Assembly (NCBI GenBank): GCA_963809925.1
Contig: CAWELH010000002.1
Coordinates: 248,001 to 312,000, forward strand
Direction: 5' to 3'
Source of the DNA: DASQZK01 sp963809925
GTDB lineage: Bacteria; Bacteroidota; Bacteroidia; Bacteroidales; GCA-2748055
Length of the DNA: 64,000 nucleotides
Shown here: positions 53,863-63,100 of the stretch, piece after piece
Numbering within the stretch: position 1 is the stretch's first letter
Layout of the letters: each line of letters begins with the position of its first letter
Made by a program: the position numbers and the translations under genes
Notes under the pieces: generated by a model
Told to the model about the DNA's origin: nothing
The model's input: only the letters and a program-made list of their open reading frames with translations
Database searches by the model: none

Positions 53863-54948
53863 ATGAAAAATTATGTACTTCTCTTCTTCGTACTACTTCT
53901 CATCGGTTTTCAAACGGCTACTGCACAGAATTTTTTTGATAAACCGGAAAACAGGAACAGGCATCATCTTATCCTGTTGCATCCTACAGCATCAAATCTG
54001 CAGTGGTATCAAAATCTGGTAGCAAAGGGGTATTTCTCACCCGGAGATCTGACACCAGTGGGGCTCTATTTTGAGGAAGAGAAGACGAATTATTCCCAGG
54101 TCATCCAGGACTTTCCGGAGATTGGTTTTCAGATGATCTCCGGAAAACTGAATAATGAAGACGTTTTTAAGGAAAATGACTTTACAGGAGAATTTCATCG
54201 AATATTCGAATATAGCGAAGGTGTCATTTTTAATGGTGGCCCCGATATACAACCAGCACTCTATGCTGAGCCTACAACCACTCTGAGCGCGGTAACCGAA
54301 CCTCACCGACACTCATTTGAAATTTCCTTTATGTTTCATCTAATTGGAAGCAGCCGCAATCCGGAGTTTACGCCATTTCTCAAGGAAAACCCCAGGTATA
54401 TGGTGCTTGGCATCTGTCTGGGTATGCAAACAATGGCCGTTGCCGCCGGTGGTACACTTATCCAGGATATTCCGTCAGAAATCTATGGATTTACTACCGT
54501 TGAGGAGATCACTGCATCGGATCCGGATTTACAACACCTGAATTATTTATCGAAGACCGGTGCTGATGAGAGGATCCAGGCCGGTAAGCTGCATAAGATC
54601 GAGCCCGTGGATGGAAGGTGGTTTAGCAGAAAACTGAAGAAGGAGTGGAAGCAACCACTTAGTGTATACAGCTCACATCACCAGGCTGTGGATATCGCAA
54701 ACACGGATCTCAGAACTGCAGCATTTTCCATGGATGAAAAAATCATTGAAGCCGTTGAGCATTCTAAATTCCCAAATGTCATCGGTGTACAGTTTCACCC
54801 TGAAATCGCAGCACTGTATGACCCGGCGATCAAAATTCAGACTACAGCCACCGGCCTGCCGGAATCTTTTAACGAACGTTTAAAGGAGGATGGCTCGTTG
54901 GAATTTCATATCGCATTCTGGCAGGAGATAAGCCGGCTGCTAAAATGA
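53863..54948 (+). CDS. Exported peptidase C26 (gamma-glutamyl hydrolase-like) protein
   Basis: From the ATG at 53863 the protein has about 361 residues with a signal peptide ending at TATAQ; a TTG 15 bases upstream is less likely. The class I amidotransferase core is complete: GVIFNGGPDIQPALY, LGICLGMQTMAVAAGG with the nucleophilic Cys, SVYSSHHQAVD and GVQFHPEI with the His-Glu. This is the gamma-glutamyl-gamma-aminobutyrate hydrolase/C26 group, here exported, so it would cleave gamma-glutamyl bonds in the periplasm. It follows the CotH gene by 11 bases and probably closes the operon; its link with the VTC-CotH genes is unclear. Confidence 0.83.
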   Translation: MKNYVLLFFVLLLIGFQTATAQNFFDKPENRNRHHLILLHPTASNLQWYQNLVAKGYFSPGDLTPVGLYFEEEKTNYSQVIQDFPEIGFQMISGKLNNEDVFKENDFTGEFHRIFEYSEGVIFNGGPDIQPALYAEPTTTLSAVTEPHRHSFEISFMFHLIGSSRNPEFTPFLKENPRYMVLGICLGMQTMAVAAGGTLIQDIPSEIYGFTTVEEITASDPDLQHLNYLSKTGADERIQAGKLHKIEPVDGRWFSRKLKKEWKQPLSVYSSHHQAVDIANTDLRTAAFSMDEKIIEAVEHSKFPNVIGVQFHPEIAALYDPAIKIQTTATGLPESFNERLKEDGSLEFHIAFWQEISRLLK

Positions 54949-55114
54949 CCTTTTAAACATCCTGTGCTGGCAGTTAAAGGCTATTAGATACATTTCCGGC
55001 ATTCTCCCCTAGGTCTTTCGCTTTTTTTTTGTACTTTATCATCAGTTCACCGGAGTATAATCCGGGCAGGTTTTCGGTACGAATACGTGATATCCTTCAT
55101 TTGAAATTGCCGGT

Positions 55115-56701
55115 ATGAAATATCTTTTTTTATTTATTCTGACTGCGCTTATTCCGGTTACTGTTTCCTTCGCCCAATGGATACCAGACAATGCCGATGG
55201 AAGCTATAAAAATCCGGTCATCTTTGCAGACTATTCAGATCCGGATGTTGTCAGGGTTGGTGACGACTTTTATATGGTTGCCTCCAGCTTCAATTGTATG
55301 CCTGGCATCCCTGTACTTCATTCCACCGACCTGGTCAACTGGTCCATTATCGGGCATGTTTATAACAGCCTGCCATTTGAAAAGTACAACAAACCTGTTC
55401 ATGGTGAAGGCAGTTGGGCGCCATCAATCCGCTACCACAACGGGAAATTTTTTGTTTTTTTCTGCACTCCGCAGGAGGGACTATTCATGACTACAGCAGA
55501 GAATCCGGCAGGGCCATGGGAGCCACTAACACATGTTGTCGATGCCCAACTCTGGGAAGATCCCTGCCCTATTTGGGATGAAGACGGCACTGCGTGGCTC
55601 GTTCACAGCAAACTTTGTGGCACTCCCCTCATCCTGCACAGGATGAGCGACGACGGGAAAAAACTACTTGACAACGGACTTGAGATCTTTAATGACCCGG
55701 TAAATTTTCCAACGTTGGAAGGTCCCAAATTCCTCAAAAAGGACGGCTTTTTTTATATCCTCGCTCCAGCCGGAGGCGTAGAAGAAGGTTGGCAGACTGC
55801 ACTCAGATCACGTAACATCTCCGGACCATACGAGTCTATGATCGTTATGAACCAGGGAAAAACTGCTATAAACGGACCGCACCAGGGTGGGCTGGTCGAT
55901 GCAGCTGACGGAAGCTGGTGGTTCCTGCATTTTCAGGACAGGGGGGCATATGGACGGATCGTTCACCTTCAGCCGGTAAACTGGGTGGACGGATGGCCCG
56001 TAATGGGAACAGCGCCAGACAGCGGCTATTCCGGCACACCTGTCGAAGGCTACCGAAAGCCAGTGCAAAGTAATTTACCCGGCTACATAATTCCCCAGAC
56101 CTCAGATGAGTTCGAAGATGGTAATCCGGGATTGCAGTGGCAATGGCAGGCGAACAGCTCCGATAGCTGGTATGAACCACTCCCCGAAAAAGGTCATCTA
56201 AGGTTGTTTGCCATCAGAAATATCACAGATTACGGAAATCCCTGGTATGCACCTAATCTGCTTCTTCAGAAATTCCCTGCTCCGGCATTTACCGCAACAA
56301 CCAGTTTGAGTTTCTTCCCGGGCTTAGACGGAGAGAAGGCAGGACTGATTATTTTGGGCGAAAAATTCGCGTATATATGCTTGTACAGGACGGAGGGTGA
56401 ACTCAGAGTATCATGGTTTGAAAACGGCCATAAGACATGTGGTGATCTGCCCGTTGAAGGGGAAGGTACGAGTACTAATACCAATTCCGTCACTTTAAGA
56501 GTGAATGTTGATCAAAATGCAGTATGCAGATTTTCCTTCAGCACAGACGGAGAGGAGTATCATTCTCTCGGAAGTGCATTCCAGGCAGTCAAGGGTCGCT
56601 GGATCGGTGCCAAAGTCGGATTGTTCTGCATCAATCCCAATATGGAGAACAGCCCGGGTTATGCTGATTTTGACTATTTCCGCATCAGTCAGGCTAAATA
56701 A
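55115..56701 (+). CDS. GH43 family glycosidase with C-terminal lectin-like domain
   Basis: The 528-residue protein has a signal peptide (VSFAQ) and a five-bladed GH43 propeller (about residues 28-325). The three catalytic acids are in place: Asp42 in ADYSDPDVV (base), Asp149 in LWEDPCPI (pKa modulator), Glu202 in TLEGPKFL (acid). A C-terminal beta-sandwich (about 335-525, SDEFEDGNPGLQWQW) is typical of the beta-xylosidase C-terminal type. Likely activity is beta-xylosidase, alpha-L-arabinofuranosidase or exo-beta-1,3-galactanase. It is monocistronic and follows the CotH operon after about 165 bases, and no SusCD lies nearby. Confidence 0.9.
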   Translation: MKYLFLFILTALIPVTVSFAQWIPDNADGSYKNPVIFADYSDPDVVRVGDDFYMVASSFNCMPGIPVLHSTDLVNWSIIGHVYNSLPFEKYNKPVHGEGSWAPSIRYHNGKFFVFFCTPQEGLFMTTAENPAGPWEPLTHVVDAQLWEDPCPIWDEDGTAWLVHSKLCGTPLILHRMSDDGKKLLDNGLEIFNDPVNFPTLEGPKFLKKDGFFYILAPAGGVEEGWQTALRSRNISGPYESMIVMNQGKTAINGPHQGGLVDAADGSWWFLHFQDRGAYGRIVHLQPVNWVDGWPVMGTAPDSGYSGTPVEGYRKPVQSNLPGYIIPQTSDEFEDGNPGLQWQWQANSSDSWYEPLPEKGHLRLFAIRNITDYGNPWYAPNLLLQKFPAPAFTATTSLSFFPGLDGEKAGLIILGEKFAYICLYRTEGELRVSWFENGHKTCGDLPVEGEGTSTNTNSVTLRVNVDQNAVCRFSFSTDGEEYHSLGSAFQAVKGRWIGAKVGLFCINPNMENSPGYADFDYFRISQAK

Positions 56702-57030
56702 AAAAACCTGCAACAGTTTTCTGAAAATATCAGTGCCACAGGTTTAAAGGCATCCATACCCTGAGGAGGGGGTTGAAAGCTAAAAACTGCCTTTATGAAG
56801 AAACGACTGAATAAAGGCTCTGGTATATTTCAGAAAATAATTTTTTTCAGGTACAGAACCAGTGGAAAGATGAACGTTTAAAAGCCCGCTCCTAATGATA
56901 TCATGAATTATTATAGTAACTTGCAGGTACAATATCCAAAGAAAATCAGTATGACTGCAAGGGAATACCGGAATAGACCAGACTAAAATGCAGGTTATTG
57001 ATTATTTTTAATAGGAAATAATAGTAAAAT
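56702..57030. other. Intergenic region after the GH43 gene
   Basis: A 329-base stretch without a gene. It opens with a weak inverted repeat (AAACCTG at 56704-56710 and CAGGTTT at 56739-56745, 28-base loop), which might be a poor terminator. No tRNA, promoter box of the TAnnTTTG type or further repeat was found. Confidence 0.5.
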
Positions 57031-57765
57031 ATGAAAATTGTATCAATACTGCTGCTTGTGCTGTTCGTGTTTTCCGCACATCTAAAAGCCCAGAAAAATG
57101 GCCATCAAAATCCTATCCTTCAGCCCAGAGCTACGATTGAAGAGGACCTTGCGACCATCGCAAGCGGAGGCATATATACCAGAACCTTTGACAACCGCTA
57201 TATCGGTGTCAGGGGTACGCCATATCTGACATCCGATTATGTTCTGGGAGGACTTTATCTCACATCCGGTAAATTTTATAATAATATCAAGCTAAAACTG
57301 GATGCATACAATGATGACCTTCTCTACAAAACTAAAAAGGACGAAGAAATTTTACTCAACAAGAGCCTTATTGATTATTTCATACTATCGCCAACGGAAG
57401 ATAGTATACGTAAGTTCAAGCTGCTGCATACACCTGATTTCCCACTGGGAGTTTACTACGAGGTACTCTATGATAAAAAGTCCTCCTTCCTGGTAAAACA
57501 CGAAAAATTACTCGTAAAAGCGGACTATCAGAAAGCCATAAATACCAATCGTACGTATGATGAATTCAAGGACCAGCAATATTATTTTGTCATGCGAACC
57601 GGTGAAAGTGAACCTTCGAAGGTGAGGTTGACGAAAAAAGCTGCGTTAGATTATCTCGGGAATGACCATCGACTCAGTGACTATATCAAGACACACCGCT
57701 TGTCGATGCGGTTTCCAAAAGACTGGATCGATCTTTTGGAATATTATGATTCGGGAATGAAATAA
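57031..57765 (+). CDS. Secreted protein of unknown function
   Basis: A 244-residue protein with a signal peptide (MKIVSILLLVLFVFSAHLKAQ). The mature part has no family I recognise. It begins with an acidic, Ile-rich stretch (TIEEDLATIASGGIYTRTF), then a GVRGTPYLTSDYVLGGLYL region like the start of a beta-sheet protein, and many Lys, Tyr and Leu residues toward the end, with no Cys. The C terminus is helical. It is alone on its strand; the SiaC-like gene is convergent with stops six bases apart. I assign no function. Confidence 0.65.
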   Translation: MKIVSILLLVLFVFSAHLKAQKNGHQNPILQPRATIEEDLATIASGGIYTRTFDNRYIGVRGTPYLTSDYVLGGLYLTSGKFYNNIKLKLDAYNDDLLYKTKKDEEILLNKSLIDYFILSPTEDSIRKFKLLHTPDFPLGVYYEVLYDKKSSFLVKHEKLLVKADYQKAINTNRTYDEFKDQQYYFVMRTGESEPSKVRLTKKAALDYLGNDHRLSDYIKTHRLSMRFPKDWIDLLEYYDSGMK

Positions 57766-57770
57766 TCCTG

Positions 57771-58148
57771 CTATTCTATTTCGAAATAATTGATCTTCAG
57801 ATCCAGGATGGATGCATAATATTCACCGCGTTCAAGTATATCATCATCACCCTCCTCATAATACCAGTTTATGGTTAACTGATGATTATTTTCAGCAAGT
57901 TCCTTTAATCGTTTCAGTATCTGAAGAACATATTTTGATGTGCCGCTGTTAAGGTATTCGAGGTTAATTTCGATAAGTGTTTTTTCACTTGGAAAACTGA
58001 GGTACTTATCTATCCATTCCATGATATCAATAAAAAATAGGCTGGCATCTTCCGGAATTGACCTACCTTCAATTTTAATTATGCCGTCCGGATCAAGATG
58101 AACCGTAGGTGTTCGACGAGTACCTGCTATATGTAGGTTTTCCAGCAA
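57771..58148 (-). CDS. SiaC-like (DUF1987) regulatory phosphoprotein
   Basis: About 125 residues if the TTG at 58148 is the start, which gives MLENLHIAGTRRTPTVHLD and fits the family start; a TTG at 58154 adds two residues. No ATG is available. The DUF1987 pattern is clear: GIIKIEGRSIPEDASLFFID, IEINLEYLNSGTSKYVLQIL and a late acidic tail. In Pseudomonas SiaC is reversibly phosphorylated on a Thr/Ser, dephosphorylated by the PP2C protein SiaA and phosphorylated by the kinase SiaB; phosphorylation decides whether it activates a diguanylate cyclase. A 7TM-PP2C phosphatase is encoded 36 kb away; no SiaB-like kinase was seen here. Confidence 0.78.
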   Translation of the reverse strand: MLENLHIAGTRRTPTVHLDPDGIIKIEGRSIPEDASLFFIDIMEWIDKYLSFPSEKTLIEINLEYLNSGTSKYVLQILKRLKELAENNHQLTINWYYEEGDDDILERGEYYASILDLKINYFEIE

Positions 58149-58281
58149 TCTCAAAATTATTTAGTTCTAAAATAAACACATTTTTAGTTCTGACAAAATA
58201 AATGCAAAGATAAATTGTTGAATGTGAGTTTTTAAATGATGAATAAATATCTTTTTTGTTTCAACGTTTCGATCATTATTT

Positions 58282-58289
58282 TAAATTTG
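58282..58289 (+). promoter_or_regulatory. Candidate -7 box of the small HD hydrolase gene
   Basis: TAAATTTG fits TAnnTTTG, 18 bases before the ATG at 58308. A TTTG at 58255-58258 lies 23 bases upstream, slightly longer than the usual spacing, so this is the best -33/-7 pair in the window. Confidence 0.42.
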
Positions 58290-58307
58290 CGCCAAAAATA
58301 AATTCCA

Positions 58308-58847
58308 ATGAGTTATAGCCTGGTCATAAAAGCGGCCGTTTATGCCGCAGAAAAACATAAATATCAGCGTAGGAAGGGATTCAACCAGGTTCCTTATATC
58401 AATCACCCTCTTAAGGTTTCGATGATGCTGAGCGAATGTGATGAAGAGGATGAGAACATACTTATTGCAGCAATTCTGCATGATGTGATTGAAGATACCG
58501 ATGCGTCTTACGAAGAAATCTCAAGGGAGTTCAACAAAGAAATAGCTGATTATGTCGTTGAAGTCACGGATGATAAAGAACTGCCCTATGCCATACGCAA
58601 AGAACTACAGGTTAAAATTGCGCCCACACTTACCGTTGGCGCAAAAAAAATCAAGATTGCGGATAAGATCTGTAATATCCGTGATATTGTCAACTATCCC
58701 TTAGATTGGAGTACCGAGCGAAAGCTAAGTTATATTGAATGGGCGCAACAGGTTGTTTCCGGTTGCAGGAATGTCAATCCGAAGCTTGAAGAATTATTTG
58801 AATTAGCTATTAATGAAGGGCTCGAAAAGCTGCAACACGAATTCTAG
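58308..58847 (+). CDS. Small HD-domain (p)ppGpp hydrolase-like protein
   Basis: The 179-residue protein is a stand-alone HD domain of the RelA/SpoT hydrolase type. Visible motifs: AEKHKYQRRKGFNQVPYINH (metal-binding His and the RRKG loop), AAILHDVIEDTDASYEEI (HD pair) and AKKIKIADKICNIRD. No synthetase, TGS or ACT domain follows, as in MESH1-type small alarmone hydrolases. It would remove the 3' pyrophosphate of ppGpp, using Mn2+. The 3' end overlaps tsaD from the other strand by four bases. A -7 box lies upstream. Confidence 0.85.
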   Translation: MSYSLVIKAAVYAAEKHKYQRRKGFNQVPYINHPLKVSMMLSECDEEDENILIAAILHDVIEDTDASYEEISREFNKEIADYVVEVTDDKELPYAIRKELQVKIAPTLTVGAKKIKIADKICNIRDIVNYPLDWSTERKLSYIEWAQQVVSGCRNVNPKLEELFELAINEGLEKLQHEF

Positions 58848-59860
58848 AAATCCATCCTTGCCTTTGGAATGACCGACTGATCAGCAAAATCCCCGTTCAT
58901 GTACTTATAATAACCGGTAATAGCAATCATTGCGGCATTATCGGTGGTATAGCTGAATTTGGGAATATATACATTCCATTTACGTTTTTGACCTTCTCTG
59001 TTCAGTGCATCACGCAACCCGGAATTTGCCGAAACACCCCCTGCGAGCGCAATTTCACTGATGCCCGTCATCTTGGAAGCTTTCACTAATTTCTCCATCA
59101 GGATATCAATGATGGTTTTCTGTAAGGAAGCTGCCAGGTCGGCTTTATTCTTTTCTATAAAATCCTCATCTTTCCTGAGCTCATCACGGAGAAAATAAAG
59201 GAAGGAGGTTTTTAACCCGCTGAAACTATAGTCGAGTTCATGGATACGGGGTTTATTGAATGAAAAACGTTGTGCGTCGCCTTCATGAGAAAGTTTGTCG
59301 ATCAAAGGTCCACCGGGATAAGGCAGATTCATAAGTTTAGCACTTTTATCAAATGCTTCACCGGCAGCATCATCGATCGTCGTTCCGATAATCTCCATTT
59401 CCAGATAGCTCTTAATAAGAACCAGTTGTGTATGTCCGCCGGAAACAAGGAGGCAGAGGAAGGGAAAACGGGGAAACCGATCCGCACCTTCTTCACTTCT
59501 TATAAAATGCACGAGGATATGAGCCTGAAGATGATGGATCTCGATGAGTGGAATTTTTCTGGAAAGAGCAAAACCCTTCGCAAATGAAGTTCCAACAAGC
59601 AAGGATCCCAGAAGTCCGGGGCCACGCGTAAAGGCAACAGCATCAATGTCGCCGGGGTTCACCCCTGCCTGTTTTAACGCCACATCGACCACGGGAATAA
59701 TGTTTTGCTGGTGTGCGCGGGATGCGAGTTCAGGTACCACCCCTCCGTACTTCCTGTGAACCTCCTGGTTCGTAACCAGGTTCGACAGAAGGTGTCCATC
59801 ACGTAATACCGCAGCAGCCGTGTCGTCACAGGAAGATTCAATGCCTAATATTGTTGTCAT
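58844..59860 (-). CDS. tsaD: tRNA N6-adenosine threonylcarbamoyltransferase
   Basis: About 338 residues from the ATG at 59860; a TTG at 59872 would add four residues, but MTTILGIESSCDDTAAAVL is the canonical start. Further TsaD motifs: VVPELASRAHQQNI, FTRGPGLLGSLLVGTSFAKG, IEIHHLQAHI (the metal-binding His pair), LVSGGHTQLV, YPGGPLIDKL, YSFSGLKTSFLYF, LAGGVSANSGLR and TDNAAMIAI. It transfers the threonylcarbamoyl group to A37 of ANN-reading tRNAs together with TsaB and TsaE, which are not encoded here. It is essential in most bacteria. Divergent from the tamB gene, a pairing I have the impression is common in this phylum. Confidence 0.96.
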   Translation of the reverse strand: MTTILGIESSCDDTAAAVLRDGHLLSNLVTNQEVHRKYGGVVPELASRAHQQNIIPVVDVALKQAGVNPGDIDAVAFTRGPGLLGSLLVGTSFAKGFALSRKIPLIEIHHLQAHILVHFIRSEEGADRFPRFPFLCLLVSGGHTQLVLIKSYLEMEIIGTTIDDAAGEAFDKSAKLMNLPYPGGPLIDKLSHEGDAQRFSFNKPRIHELDYSFSGLKTSFLYFLRDELRKDEDFIEKNKADLAASLQKTIIDILMEKLVKASKMTGISEIALAGGVSANSGLRDALNREGQKRKWNVYIPKFSYTTDNAAMIAITGYYKYMNGDFADQSVIPKARMDF

Positions 59861-60144
59861 AGTTTGGTTCAATTCTTGTACAAAATTAATCAGTTTTGAT
59901 AAAGTCAGCTAATACAATGGGTCCAGATTATTTCCTTTTCGTTTTTACTATCTTTTTGTTTTTGTTAATCAATCTCTTATGTAATTTTAGAAACAAAATT
60001 ACCGAAGGATCTGCACACATTACACGCGGACTCCGTCCGGCCATTTTATTATCTAACCGGATGGCAGACATATTGTTGTTTCAATACCGATTTGTTTAAA
60101 CTATTTTTTGTTTTTTTGCGTTCAAATGTTAAACCTTTCAGAAT

Positions 60145-63100
60145 ATTAAAAAAATACTCAAAATATCACTGATTACCCTTCTGGTACTGTTATCTTTACC
60201 GGCAACCGGACTTTTGCTTCTTCAGAATAATAAAGTACAGACATATCTCACACACTATGTTGCTGAAGAATTGTCGGCCAGTCTCCAGACAGATATCAGT
60301 GTAGGTAAGGTTTCTGTGACGTTCTTTAACCGCATACAGCTGCGAAACCTCTACTTTCAGGATCTGAATGGCGATACCCTGTTTTATGCCTCGAAAGTGA
60401 AAGCGAGAATCTCCAGACTTAACAGAACAAAAAAGGAAATCTCGATCGGACGTCTTGCGTTTAATGATGCTTCTATACATCTTATCACCGATACCACTGG
60501 TACGATAAACCTCAAATTCATTATCGACAGACTGAATAAGCCGAAAACAGACAAAAAGGGGAATTGGAAATCGTCCCTTGACAGGATCGATTTTACTGAT
60601 TCCCGTTTCCGGTACACAAGGGTTGGAAATGAAGCTCCGGAAGCCGGCATTAATTTCCAGGATATGGATCTCCGGGATCTTCAGATAAAACTGACCGATT
60701 TCGGGATTTCAGGTGATACCATCTCGTATGACATCAAATCACTGGCCTTTATTGAAAAGTCAGGCTTTGTACTGAACAATATGAATGCAAGGATGAGTCT
60801 GAGTAAGAGGCATATGTCATTTGGAAACATTTATGTGGAAACACCCTTCTCAAGCCTCAGTGCTAACCAGGTCCACTTTACTTTCAACGATTACGAGGAT
60901 TTCTCGGACTTCGTTAACCTGGTTGACACACAATTCAATCTCAGATCCTCCGAAGTTAATTTCATGGATATTGGTTTCTTTGCTCCGGAGTTCATTCATT
61001 ACAACGAAACAGTAAGAATTTCAGGCCTGGTGACCGGCCGCATCAATGATATGACCGGAGAAAACATCCTTCTCTCCTATAACGACCATACCAGCCTCGA
61101 GGGAAGTTTTAACATGATTGGCCTGCCCGATTTCAGACAGACCTTTATGCATTTCAATATCAATCAGCTAACCACGGATATGCACGATATCAGGATGCTG
61201 AAACTTCCCGGTAACAAGAAGCTAAATGTTCCCGACCATTTTGACCAACTTGGACTGATCACCTATACAGGCAAATTCACCGGATATATCGACGATTTTG
61301 TTGCGTATGGAAAATTCAATACAAAGCTCGGGCAGCTATCCTCTGATATTCTTATAAAGCCCGACAAACTGAACGGTCTCACCTTCAGGGGGAGGGTGAA
61401 AAGCAGATCGTTCAATGCCGGCAAATTAACAAGTAACGATGAACTCATCGGACATGTCAGCATGGCACTGAATGTTGACGGTTATACGTCCCGTGATACC
61501 CTGTCGGCAAAAATAAACGGAAAAATCGATAGCCTTGAATTCTATGATTACAACTACCGGAATATTAATTTATCCGGTGAACTCAATAACAGGAAGTTTG
61601 AAGGTGCAGTGAATATCAACGACCCGAACCTTCGAATGGAATTTCTCGGGAAACTTGATTTCACCGGGGAAACGCCGAATTTCGATTTTACTGCTAACGT
61701 ATCCAGCATCAGACCATACTATTTGCACCTCGACCATTCAGATCCTGATTATTTTGCATCCTTCCTGCTTAAAACCAGATTTAACGGAAGGAACATCGAC
61801 GATATGGATGGTGAGATCAACCTGGTGAATTCGTTCTTTCAGAAGAGTGACAAACAGATACAGATCTACGATCTCACACTGATCTCAACGAATACTTCCG
61901 ATACTAACCGGATTGATATTCGTTCGGATATCATGGATGGTGAACTGACCGGCCAATACAAGTTCAGCACACTCGGCCGCTCTTTTAGAAACCTTGCCTT
62001 TCACTACCTCCCCAGTCTGGCTCAGGACAATCTCTGGGTACCCGATTCTTTAGATCATAATAAATTCAGGTTCAATGTAAATTTGAAAAATGTAAGTTCT
62101 GCGGTGAACTTCTTCATGCCCGACATTGAAATCGCCGACAGTACATACTTTGCCGGGAAGTATGATCCGGCAAACCTTGAGATTGATCTTATCGGCGATT
62201 GCCCGCTGTTTGGTTTTTACGGAAACCGGTGGAACGATCTCCAGATTATCACTTCGAGTGATTTCAATAAAACCGAATTCCTCACCACGAGCCGTTCACT
62301 CGAGCTCAATAATAATCTCTCGCTCGATAATCTGACGCTGAACGCTGCAGTATACAATGACACCGTCACGCTCGATCTGAACTGGAACAGCTTTGGGAAA
62401 CCCAGATACGAGGGTAACCTGAACCTGATGGCGAACCTTGCGGAGAACATGATCACCAGTAACCCGAATTTCAATATTCACATGCAACCCTCCAGCATCA
62501 TTTTCAATGACACAACCTGGAATATCTCTAGAAGCCGCATATTGATTGACAGTAGCTCTGTCAAAGTCGATTCATTCACTATCAGCAATCAAAACCAGAT
62601 GTTTCTCGTGTACGGAGGCATATCGTCCGACCCAAATGAAACGCTGCGATTTTTGTTCAAGGACCTCGACCTGGCAACCCTGAATATCTTTACAAAAAAA
62701 GTCAGGCTTGACTTTAAGGGAAGCATGACAGGAAATGCAAGCCTGAAAAACCCGTTTAACAACCCTCTGTTCCTGTCCGACCTGTCGATTAAAGGGTTGA
62801 TGGTTAATGGTGAAGATTTCGGTGACGGTGAGATAAGGGCACTTTGGAATAATGAGGATAAACGTATCCACATGCTGGCTGAAACCAGGAAGGGTAGTGC
62901 GGTAATCCTTCGAACTGAGGGGGATTTCTACCCTGAAACCAAAAAACTGGATTTCGGAATCAAATTTGACAAAATTAAAGTCAGTACATTTTCACCTTAC
63001 AGCGATTTCCTTATTTCAGATCTGAAAGGTCTGGGTTCGGGTGACCTCACACTTGGAGGGACAACTATGCAGCCCGATCTAAACGGAAAGGTCAGTCTGT

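Noticed and set aside
60384..60650. 88-codon minus-strand open frame within tamB
   Set aside because: The plus strand is open across it with a TamB-like translation; it is a shadow.
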